The translations under genes were made by a program, and so were the position numbers. This document shows positions 1-5,425 of a stretch of 5,425 bases of DNA, one piece after another. The stretch covers positions 1 to 5,425 of the forward strand of contig CADCWJ010000416.1 of NCBI GenBank assembly GCA_902806365.1. Direction: 5' to 3'. Positions within the stretch are counted from its first letter, which is position 1. Every line of letters begins with the position of its first letter. The notes under the pieces are model-generated. The model ran no database searches, was not told where the DNA came from, and was given only the letters and a program-made list of their open reading frames with translations. This DNA comes from an uncultured Thermomicrobiales bacterium. GTDB taxonomy: Bacteria; Chloroflexota; Chloroflexia; Thermomicrobiales; UBA6265.

Positions 1-2
1 GG

Positions 3-548
3 TCCGCCACCAATGGGAATCGTGCGCACTTGACGCAGTGGGGCTTCATCGCGGCCGCGGTCTGTGCCGGGATCATCAACGCGGTGCAGATCGCCCTGCT
101 CGGCGGTATCTCCCGCGATCGTGGGCCGTGGGAGGCGACCTGGATCTCGATGCTTGCCTCCCTGCTCGGTATGGCGCTGCTTCTTGCGGCGCTCTCCTTT
201 TCCGGAGCACCGCCTGCCTTGAGGTTCCCGTTCGCAACAGGTGCGACTTATGTCACCTTCTAAATCATTCTTGCCGCGTCGCTGATCGTCGCGGGCGATG
301 GGCTGCCGTCGCATCTCCTTTTGACAGGGTTGGCGGCAATCCCCTACCTGCTTACCGCGTCGCTCGTTGGACCGCGGCTGGGCCTGGCGGTGTTCTTCGC
401 ATCGATCGTGTCCGGGCAGTTGATCGGCTCGGTCGTGCTCGATCACATCGGTGCGTTTGGCACGACGGTGCGTCCGATCAGCCTCGCCCGCCTCATGGGG
501 ATCGGAGCGTTGTTGCTCGGGGTCGTCCTGGTTCGGGGAACCGACTGA
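3..548 (+). pseudogene. YdcZ/DUF606-family DMT transporter, left-truncated and interrupted by an in-frame stop
   Basis: This is a hydrophobic membrane protein of the small DMT-superfamily group typified by YdcZ (DUF606). The frame is open from the left window edge; the first possible start inside it is a TTG at 30, but codons upstream are also open, so the real start may lie outside. Hydrophobic segments begin at WGFIAAAVCAGIINAVQ and ISMLASLLGMALLLAAL. A TAA at 261-263 stops translation, yet the same frame continues without shift to the TGA at 546-548. The downstream part holds the family's most recognisable stretch: GPRLGLAVFFASIVSGQ, then a GSVVLDHIGAFG loop, then RLMGIGALLLGVVLVRG. Homology on both sides of the stop, in one frame, argues for a single-base nonsense change or a sequencing error, not two genes. 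From the TTG it spans 172 codons, longer than a single DUF606 domain, so it may be the C-terminal half of a two-domain fused transporter. The substrate is unknown. It converges on the carboxypeptidase gene. Confidence 0.75.
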
Positions 549-550
549 CG

Positions 551-574
551 GCCCGAACCAACGCGATGGCGGGC
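551..574. terminator. Possible bidirectional hairpin between convergent genes
   Basis: The 30-bp gap between the two convergent stop codons holds an inverted repeat: GCCCG (551-555) pairs with CGGGC (570-574), and after a two-base AA bulge CCA (558-560) pairs with TGG (567-569) around a six-base ACGCGA loop. Its placement between the transporter stop and the carboxypeptidase stop fits a shared terminator. Neither side has a T-run, so it is at best a weak or factor-assisted terminator, and an 8-bp GC-rich stem could arise by chance. Confidence 0.3.
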
Positions 575-578
575 ATGC

Positions 579-2105
579 TTACGCGCCGTACAGCCCCTCC
601 ACCTTGGTCGTCAGATACCGAACGAGCGGCTGTGGGTCGAACCGGTCGACGCCCACGACGCGCTCCAGCAACTGGTTCGGCCCGAATTTCCGCCCGTGGC
701 GATGGATGTTCTCGCCAAGCCAGTCTCGCAGCGGGCCGAAGTCTCCCCTTGAGACATCACCGTCGAGATCCGGCAGATCGCGGGCAATCCGTTCCCAGAG
801 CTGCGCGGCGACGACGTTGCCGAGGGCATAGGTCGGGAAATACCCGAATGCCCCCGAGCCCCAGTGGACGTCCTGCAGCACGCCCTGGGCGTCGTCGGGA
901 ACGTCGATGCCAAGATACTCCTGCACCTTGGCGTTCCAGGCCGCTGGCAGATCGGCCAGCGGGACCGTACCAGAGAAGATGTCCCGCTCCAGCTCGAAGC
1001 GAATGATGATGTGCAGGTTATAGGTCAGCTCATCGGCTTCGACCCGGATCAGCGACGGACCGAATTTGTTGACGGCCCGGTAGATGGCGTCCTCGTCGGC
1101 ACCGGCGAAATGATCCGGGAACGCCCGCTTCAACTCGGGCAGACCGTAGTCCCAGAACGGCCGCCCCCGCCCGATCAGGTTTTCCCACATCCGGCTCTGG
1201 GACTCGTGAAAGGCCATCGAGGCTCCCCGGCACAGGGGGGTGCGCTCGAGTTCCGGGCTGACGCCATGCTCGTAGAGCCCGTGACCGAACTCGTGCATGG
1301 TGCCGAAGAGGGCCGGGTTGAGGAAATCCGGGTAGTAGCGAGTCGTGATCCGGATGTCCTGCGTGCTCATCGAGCTGGCGAACGGATGCTGCGTTGTGTC
1401 CAGCCGCCAGGCGTCGTCCGTGTACCCCAATCGCCTGGCAAGTGTGGTGACGAGAGACCGCTGCGTCTCGACCGGAAAATCGCCATGGACCAGGCTGTCG
1501 TCCACGGCGTCCGGTTTGGCGCGTATGTGCTCCACCAGGGGAATCGTCGCATTCTTGAGGAGGTCGAAGACACGGCTGACCTCTGATGCCTTGAGCCCCG
1601 GCTCGTAATCGTCGAGCAGGATGTCGTAGTCGTCCTCCACCTCTTCGTTTGCGGCGCGATGGAGCGCGATCGCCTGTCGATGAAGCTCGACGATGCGTTC
1701 CAGGTGAGGAAGAAGGATTGTGTAATCGGACGTGGCACGGGCCTCGACCCACGCCTGGTATCCGGCGCTTTCTGCGAGCGAGAACGCCACCGTGAGTTCG
1801 GTCGGGATGACCTTCGCCTTCTCGTAATCGCGGCGGGTGACTCGGATGAGGCTGGCATCGTCGGAGTCGAACGGCAGCGATTGTTCGAGCTCGGTGAGGC
1901 TGTCGAGCAGCTGTCCGGTCTCGTCAGCGACGAACAGGTCGTGGCTGATCTTGCCGAGCGTCGCGATCCGGCTCGCCCGGACCCCGGCGCCCTTCTGCGG
2001 CATGATGGTCCGCTGGTCCCAGCCAAGGAGCGACTGCGCGCCGCGCAGATCGCTGATCTCACCGAGGCGTTCCTTGAGTTTGCCAAGGTCTGGATGCTCG
2101 CTCAC
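579..2105 (-). CDS. M32 family metallocarboxypeptidase (carboxypeptidase Taq type)
   Basis: This is a zinc carboxypeptidase of peptidase family M32, a cytoplasmic enzyme that removes single residues from the C-termini of peptides with broad specificity, usually sparing C-terminal proline. The product is 508 aa, the normal size for the family (about 500), and has no signal peptide. All the family's hallmark motifs can be read: HPF at 240-242, DIRIT at 250-254 (DXRXT), the zinc-binding HEFGH at 271-275 with Glu272 as catalytic residue, HESQ at 300-303 carrying the third zinc ligand Glu301, IRVEAD at 353-358, and GVLQDVHW at 408-415. The frame stays open 132 codons further upstream into purQ, but the GTG at 2105 is chosen because the family's N-terminus (EISDL...SLLGWDQ...MP) begins just after it and because AAAGGA lies 8 bases before it. 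It is 64 bp downstream of purQ, on the same strand, and may be read through from the pur transcript. Its role next to purine genes is unclear, perhaps general peptide turnover. Confidence 0.95.
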   Translation of the reverse strand: MSEHPDLGKLKERLGEISDLRGAQSLLGWDQRTIMPQKGAGVRASRIATLGKISHDLFVADETGQLLDSLTELEQSLPFDSDDASLIRVTRRDYEKAKVIPTELTVAFSLAESAGYQAWVEARATSDYTILLPHLERIVELHRQAIALHRAANEEVEDDYDILLDDYEPGLKASEVSRVFDLLKNATIPLVEHIRAKPDAVDDSLVHGDFPVETQRSLVTTLARRLGYTDDAWRLDTTQHPFASSMSTQDIRITTRYYPDFLNPALFGTMHEFGHGLYEHGVSPELERTPLCRGASMAFHESQSRMWENLIGRGRPFWDYGLPELKRAFPDHFAGADEDAIYRAVNKFGPSLIRVEADELTYNLHIIIRFELERDIFSGTVPLADLPAAWNAKVQEYLGIDVPDDAQGVLQDVHWGSGAFGYFPTYALGNVVAAQLWERIARDLPDLDGDVSRGDFGPLRDWLGENIHRHGRKFGPNQLLERVVGVDRFDPQPLVRYLTTKVEGLYGA

Positions 2106-2113
2106 AGTGCTTG

Positions 2114-2119
2114 TCCTTT
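2114..2119 (-). promoter_or_regulatory. Shine-Dalgarno of the M32 carboxypeptidase
   Basis: On the minus strand AAAGGA stands 8 bases before the GTG at 2105. It settles the start of the carboxypeptidase, because the frame itself stays open far upstream into purQ. Confidence 0.75.
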
Positions 2120-2128
2120 CAGGATTGT

Positions 2129-2157
2129 GCCGACGGCCGGGAAGGTCGACGCCTTCC
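2129..2157 (-). other. Inverted repeats in the purQ-carboxypeptidase gap
   Basis: The gap between purQ and the carboxypeptidase contains a perfect 6-bp inverted repeat, GGAAGG (2140-2145) and CCTTCC (2152-2157), separated by six bases. A shorter one, GCCG-A-CGGC (2129-2137), lies right next to it. In the direction of transcription the larger hairpin comes first. No T-run follows, so it is not a standard intrinsic terminator. It could be an mRNA-stabilising or processing stem, a weak attenuator, or chance. Confidence 0.3.
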
Positions 2158-2169
2158 GCTGCAACCCGG

Positions 2170-2874
2170 CTAGACCGGCAGGGTCGAGAGGACGCCACGG
2201 AGGAACCGGAGACCGTCCGTGCCGCCGAGGAGCGGATCCGTTGCCCGCTCCGGGTGGGGCATGAGCCCGACGACGTTTCGGGATTCATTGCAGATTGCCG
2301 CGATCCCGCCGGTCGATCCGTTGCGATTCGCCACTTCAGAAGCGGTCCCGTCGGGGTCACAGTATCGCGCCACCACCTGCCCGTTCGCCTCCAGACGCTG
2401 GATGGCGGCCGGATCGGCATAGAAGGCGCCCTCCCCGTGCGCGACGGGAAGTTCGAGGATGTCCCCCACGGTGAGATCGGACGTCCACGCTGTCGCGGCA
2501 TTGTCGATCCGGATGAGGGTGCGGAAACAATGAAATTTCAGCGATTTGTTGCGGAGCAACACTCCTGGTAGGAGGTGCGCCTCGCACAAGATCTGGAATC
2601 CGTTGCAAATGCCGAGCACGGGCCCGCCGCCCGCGGCGAAGTCGTGCACGGCCGTCATTACCGGGGCAAAGCGGGCGATCGCTCCACAGCGAAGGGCATC
2701 CCCATAGGAGAATCCGCCCGGCAGGATCAGGGCATGCACCCCCGAGAGGTCAGTCGACCGATAGTCGATCGGCCGCGCATCGACGCCAAGACCGGCCGAG
2801 ACCGCATGAAGCGCGTCATGGTCACCGTTGCTTCCTGGAAACGAGACGACACCGATCACCTTGTCGGAGGTCAT
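2170..2874 (-). CDS. purQ: Phosphoribosylformylglycinamidine synthase, glutamine amidotransferase subunit PurQ
   Basis: PurQ is the glutaminase subunit of FGAM synthase, step 4 of de novo purine synthesis. It hydrolyses glutamine and passes the ammonia to PurL, which converts FGAR to FGAM with ATP. The product is 234 aa, typical of the free-standing subunit. It is a class I (triad) amidotransferase: the N-terminal FPGSN motif is at 12-16, LPGGFSYGD at 51-59, the nucleophile Cys90 sits in the elbow VLGICNGFQIL, and His207 and Glu209 sit in MPHPER near the C-terminus. The ATG at 2874 gives the family's usual beginning (VIGVVSFPGSN) and overlaps the purS stop as ATGA. No Shine-Dalgarno is visible, so initiation probably relies on coupling to purS. 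The frame is open upstream, but that extension overlaps purS and has no family match. PurL, its required partner, is not next door. Confidence 0.96.
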   Translation of the reverse strand: MTSDKVIGVVSFPGSNGDHDALHAVSAGLGVDARPIDYRSTDLSGVHALILPGGFSYGDALRCGAIARFAPVMTAVHDFAAGGGPVLGICNGFQILCEAHLLPGVLLRNKSLKFHCFRTLIRIDNAATAWTSDLTVGDILELPVAHGEGAFYADPAAIQRLEANGQVVARYCDPDGTASEVANRNGSTGGIAAICNESRNVVGLMPHPERATDPLLGGTDGLRFLRGVLSTLPV

Positions 2875-3161
2875 CGCGACGCCGCGGTGGCCAGGGATGC
2901 AGACACGACGTACTGCTCGATGACGGGGTTGGCCAGGAGCCGCTCGCACATCTCCGTCCCCTGCCGGATCGCGTCGGCCTCGGATGACGCCACGGTTTCT
3001 ATCCGGATCACCGTACCGCAACGGACCCGCGTGGCCCCGGAGAAGCCGAGCGCATGCAATCCCGACATCACCGCTTCTCCCTGAGGATCGTTCACGCCGC
3101 TTCGAGGCATGATCTCGGCTTCGATAATCCAGGGCTGTCGCCCGAGGGAATCACCTTTCAC
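2871..3161 (-). CDS. purS: Phosphoribosylformylglycinamidine synthase subunit PurS
   Basis: PurS is the small non-catalytic subunit that dimerises and bridges PurQ and PurL in FGAM synthase, and is thought to help ammonia transfer. The 96-aa product is slightly longer than the usual 80-90 aa. Family features seen are the first beta strand WIIEAEIMPRSGVNDPQG (11-28), LHALGF at 35-40, the VRCGT strand at 46-50 (commonly VRxGK), and the C-terminal helix and strand CERLLANPVIEQYVV at 72-86. The start is the GTG at 3161, which overlaps the purC TGA as GTGA and has GGAG 7 bases upstream. The frame is open for another 45 codons, but that part is a shadow of purC. It overlaps purQ by 4 bp at the other end, so purC, purS and purQ are probably translated as a coupled set. 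The eight or so residues before the first strand are an unusual extension without known role. Confidence 0.93.
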   Translation of the reverse strand: MKGDSLGRQPWIIEAEIMPRSGVNDPQGEAVMSGLHALGFSGATRVRCGTVIRIETVASSEADAIRQGTEMCERLLANPVIEQYVVSASLATAASR

Positions 3162-4081
3162 GTCGTGTCTCCGTTCTGCTCGATACTGGTCAGCCGCTCC
3201 AGGACGTCGCGGTACCGGGCTCGCGCCTTGCTTACGATCAGTTCGGGGAGCGCCGGTCCCGGAGCCTGTTTGTCCCAACCGGTCGACTCCAGCCAATCCC
3301 GGACAACCTGCTTGTCGAAGCTCACGGGTTCCGTTGCCGATGCGGGCAATGTCATGTCCCAGTAGCGTGAGCTGTCGGGCGTGAACGCCTCGTCGATCAG
3401 TGTGAGTTGCTGGTCGATCCAGCCGAACTCCAACTTGGTGTCGGCCAGCGTAAAGCCCGCTCGCGCGGCGATCTCCGAACCTCGCCGATAGAGCTCCATG
3501 CTCCGGGTTTCGAGGACGTGTGCCAGATCACGACCTACCACGTTCACCAGATCGGTCCGGGAGATGTTGTGGTCATGCCCCGCATCGTTCTTGATCGCCG
3601 GAGTAAATGCTGGCTCGGGCAACCGTGCTCCCGGTCGGAGTGACGCGGGCAGTTTGCTCCCCGCCAATGTTCCGCACGCTGCGTATTCCTTCCAGCCGGA
3701 GCCGGCGAGGTATCCGCGAACGACGCACTCGATATCGATTCTCGCCGCCTTTCGGACGATTGAGGAGCGTCCCTCCAGGATCGTGCGTTCGTCGTCGAGA
3801 AGGACCAGCTCGTCAAGCGACCGCCCGGTCCGATGGCTGGGGATGATGTCCGACGTGCGTTCGAACCAAAAATCCGATATGGCAGAGAGGATTCGGCCCT
3901 TGCCCGGAATTGGCGTCGGCAAGATCACATCGAACGCCGAAAGGCGATCGGTGGCGACGATCAGCAGGCTGTCGCCCAGGTCGAACAAGTCGCGGACCTT
4001 GCCTGAGCGGAGCAAGGGGTACTCGCGCAGGCGGACCATCGTTACGGTCGTTGGATCGAGGGGCGGATCAGGAGGCGACAC
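3158..4081 (-). CDS. purC: Phosphoribosylaminoimidazole-succinocarboxamide synthase (SAICAR synthetase)
   Basis: PurC ligates CAIR and L-aspartate with ATP to make SAICAR, in the cytoplasm; PurB, encoded just upstream, acts on the product. The protein is 307 aa from the chosen start, the long form (about 290-310) rather than the E. coli short form. Motifs seen: SGKVRD at 26-31, ATDRLSAFDV at 43-52, the signature VRGYLAGSGWKEY at 121-133, HDHNIS at 169-174, ADTKLEFG at 213-220 and TPDSSRYW at 234-241. The start is ambiguous. GTG at 4081 has GAGG 6 bases upstream, overlaps purB by 14 bp, and keeps the TTVT segment that resembles the N-terminus of long-form homologues. ATG at 4039 gives 293 aa and no overlap but has no Shine-Dalgarno. 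A TTG at 4102 is less likely. In the HDHNIS loop most relatives have HDENIS, so Glu is replaced by His171. Confidence 0.95.
   Translation of the reverse strand: MSPPDPPLDPTTVTMVRLREYPLLRSGKVRDLFDLGDSLLIVATDRLSAFDVILPTPIPGKGRILSAISDFWFERTSDIIPSHRTGRSLDELVLLDDERTILEGRSSIVRKAARIDIECVVRGYLAGSGWKEYAACGTLAGSKLPASLRPGARLPEPAFTPAIKNDAGHDHNISRTDLVNVVGRDLAHVLETRSMELYRRGSEIAARAGFTLADTKLEFGWIDQQLTLIDEAFTPDSSRYWDMTLPASATEPVSFDKQVVRDWLESTGWDKQAPGPALPELIVSKARARYRDVLERLTSIEQNGDTT
3169..3172 (-). promoter_or_regulatory. Shine-Dalgarno of purS
   Basis: GGAG on the minus strand, inside the end of purC, lies 7 bases before the purS GTG at 3161. It supports that GTG over other positions in the long open frame. 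Confidence 0.6.
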
Positions 4082-5381
4082 GAGCGACCTCGTCCAGGCC
4101 AAGACGGGAGAACAATGCGTCGAGATGCTCCAACTGTCGCCACGGGTCGAACAGCTCGTCGAACTGATCGCATGTCAACCGCGCGGTCACGACCGGGTCG
4201 CTGGCGAGCCGGTCGCGGAAGGGGTCCCCTCCGTCCCAGGCGGCACGCGCGTGGCGCTGGACCACCCTGTAAGCCTCCTGCCGGTCCATTCCGGCGTCGA
4301 CCAGCGCCAACAGCACACGTTGGGAATAAATGAGGCCACCGGAGCTCTCGAGGTTGGCCAGCATCCTGTGCTCGTGGATGACCAGGGAGTCGATGATGTC
4401 GCGTGTCTCGGCGAGCATGAAATCCAGCACGATGCAGGCGTCCGGGAAGATCACGCGTTCCGCCGAACTGTGACTGATGTCACGCTCGTGCCACAGCGGG
4501 ACGTTCTCGAACCCGGCTTGGGCATACCCCCGGAGCAACCGGGCGAGACCGGCGATTCGCTCGGATTGGTGCGGATTGCGTTTGTGCGGCATCGCGGAGG
4601 ACCCCTGGTTTCCCTCGTCGAAGTGTTCCTCCACTTCCCCTACTTCAGTTCGCTGGAGGTGCCGCACCTCGACCGTCATTTTCTCGAGGGTGCCCGCGAT
4701 ACCGGCCAGGACCGCCAGGAAGAAGGCATGGCGATCGCGCTGGACGACCTGGTTCGATGCCAGCTCGACGCCCAGGCCAAGCTCCGCGCATACTTCCGCC
4801 TCCAGGTCCGGGGGAATGTGGGCATGACTGCCAACCGCCCCCGATATCTGGCCGACGCCGATGTCCTCTGACGCCAACGCGAGCCTCGCCGCGTGCCGCC
4901 GGAGCTCATCGAACCAGACCGCCAGTTTCAATCCGAAGGTGGTCGGTTCGGCGTGCATTCCGTGCGACCGACCGATCGTGATCGTCCGTTTATGCTCGAA
5001 GGCCCGGCGGGCCACGACGTGTCCCAGCATTTGCAGCTCGTCACCCAGCAGTCGGGCAGCGTCCCGTGCCTGAAGTCCCAGGCCGGTATCGACGACATCG
5101 GACGAGGTCAAGCCAAGATGGATGTAACGAGCGGCATCGCCGACCGATTCGCCCGTGGCGCGCAAAAATGCGATCACATCATGGTCGGTTTCCCGCTCGA
5201 TCTCCCGCATGCGATCGAGGTCGCAGGTCGCGCGCCGAATATGCTCCATAGCCTCGGCGGGGATCCTGCCTCGCCGCGCCCAGGCCTCGCAGACGGCAAT
5301 TTCGACGGCAAGCCAATGCTGGATCCTGGTCGGCTCGGCCCAGATCGAGCCCATCGCCGGCCTCGTGTACCGTTCAATCAA
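4068..5381 (-). CDS. purB: Adenylosuccinate lyase
   Basis: PurB is a fumarase/aspartase-superfamily lyase that removes fumarate twice in purine synthesis: SAICAR to AICAR, and adenylosuccinate to AMP. It works as a homotetramer with active sites shared between subunits. The product is 437 aa, close to the B. subtilis/T. maritima type (about 430). Motifs in order: N-terminal RYTRPAMGSIWAE (4-16), TDHDV at 65-69, TSSDVVDT at 92-99, GRSHGMHAEPTT at 137-148 with the conserved His140 and His143, SGAVGS at 180-185, and the superfamily signature SSAMPHKRNPHQSE at 261-274 in the mobile catalytic loop with its Ser residues. The start is a TTG at 5381: the family N-terminus begins exactly there, AAGGAA lies just upstream, and an in-frame TGA at 5397-5399 rules out any longer form. 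The next in-frame ATG (codon 10) would remove conserved residues. It is the first gene of the pur run in the window and is followed by purC with a short overlap or 28-bp gap. Confidence 0.97.
   Translation of the reverse strand: MIERYTRPAMGSIWAEPTRIQHWLAVEIAVCEAWARRGRIPAEAMEHIRRATCDLDRMREIERETDHDVIAFLRATGESVGDAARYIHLGLTSSDVVDTGLGLQARDAARLLGDELQMLGHVVARRAFEHKRTITIGRSHGMHAEPTTFGLKLAVWFDELRRHAARLALASEDIGVGQISGAVGSHAHIPPDLEAEVCAELGLGVELASNQVVQRDRHAFFLAVLAGIAGTLEKMTVEVRHLQRTEVGEVEEHFDEGNQGSSAMPHKRNPHQSERIAGLARLLRGYAQAGFENVPLWHERDISHSSAERVIFPDACIVLDFMLAETRDIIDSLVIHEHRMLANLESSGGLIYSQRVLLALVDAGMDRQEAYRVVQRHARAAWDGGDPFRDRLASDPVVTARLTCDQFDELFDPWRQLEHLDALFSRLGLDEVARVAS
4088..4091 (-). promoter_or_regulatory. 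Candidate Shine-Dalgarno of purC
   Basis: GAGG near the end of purB stands 6 bases before the GTG at 4081. It is the main reason to prefer that start over the ATG at 4039, which has no purine-rich stretch before it. The same bases also encode purB, so the match may be coincidental. Confidence 0.45.
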
Positions 5382-5388
5382 AGACGTG

Positions 5389-5394
5389 TTCCTT
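5389..5394 (-). promoter_or_regulatory. Shine-Dalgarno of purB
   Basis: AAGGAA on the minus strand lies 7 bases before the TTG at 5381. Together with the in-frame TGA at 5397-5399 it fixes the rare TTG start of purB. Confidence 0.75.
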
Positions 5395-5425
5395 AATCAT
5401 GACTCGATTGGGGGTGCCTGGCGAA

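Noticed and set aside
321..548. The second half of the transporter as an independent small gene
   Set aside because: The family homology continues across the TAA in the same frame, no Shine-Dalgarno precedes 321, and a start there would leave out an upstream membrane segment.
38..1006. A 322-codon plus-strand frame covering the transporter and the end of the carboxypeptidase
   Set aside because: It is out of frame with the transporter homology and antisense to the peptidase; the translation is Arg-rich low-complexity typical of a shadow frame.
864..1586. A 240-codon plus-strand frame inside the carboxypeptidase gene
   Set aside because: It lies opposite the catalytic motifs of the M32 gene and shows no recognisable domain.
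2106..2501. N-terminal extension of the carboxypeptidase by 132 codons into purQ
   Set aside because: The extension is antisense-free but overlaps purQ in another frame, has no M32 similarity, and a GTG with a good Shine-Dalgarno exists at 2105.
3498..4871. A 457-codon open frame on the plus strand opposite purC and purB
   Set aside because: It runs antisense across two well-supported genes, its translation is rich in Arg/Ser/Pro with no family resemblance, and long antisense frames are common in GC-rich coding DNA.
5399..5425. An ATG on the plus strand open to the right edge, possibly a divergent gene
   Set aside because: Only nine codons are visible, there is no Shine-Dalgarno before it, and it overlaps the leader of purB.

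Overview
The window is compact, high-GC bacterial chromosome (roughly 60% G+C by eye). Almost all of it is a leftward (minus-strand) run of de novo purine biosynthesis genes. Reading in the direction of transcription from the right edge, these are purB (adenylosuccinate lyase), purC (SAICAR synthetase), purS and purQ (two subunits of FGAM synthase), followed after a 64-bp gap by an M32 zinc metallocarboxypeptidase. A rightward multidrug/small-molecule transporter-like gene of the YdcZ (DUF606) family converges on this run from the left edge. It is cut by the window edge and carries an in-frame TAA, so it looks like a pseudogene or a sequencing error. No stretch longer than 300 bases lacks a gene, and I saw no RNA gene, CRISPR array, insertion sequence or long repeat.

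The pur genes are tightly packed. purB and purC overlap by 14 bp if the preferred GTG start of purC is right. purC and purS overlap by 4 bp at a GTGA, and purS and purQ overlap by 4 bp at an ATGA. This is the usual arrangement for translationally coupled genes in one transcript. Start codons are mostly non-ATG: TTG for purB, GTG for purC, purS and the carboxypeptidase, and ATG only for purQ. Most are backed by a visible Shine-Dalgarno sequence.

The genes cover three steps of the IMP/AMP pathway. PurS and PurQ work with PurL (not in the window) to turn FGAR into FGAM using glutamine. PurC joins CAIR and aspartate to give SAICAR. PurB removes fumarate from SAICAR and, in the AMP branch, from adenylosuccinate. 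In many bacteria purL directly follows purQ; here the next gene is the peptidase, so purL must lie elsewhere or be organised differently. The separate small PurS subunit indicates the PurSQL type of enzyme rather than the single-chain PurL of enterobacteria.

The host cannot be named from this window. GC-rich coding, a PurS-type FGAM synthase, a long-form PurC and an M32 carboxypeptidase would suit a Chloroflexota/Thermomicrobia-like or similar GC-rich lineage, but this is a guess. I found no convincing evidence of a new biological system. The observations worth a second look are the interrupted transporter, the missing purL, a changed residue in a conserved PurC loop and two hairpins.
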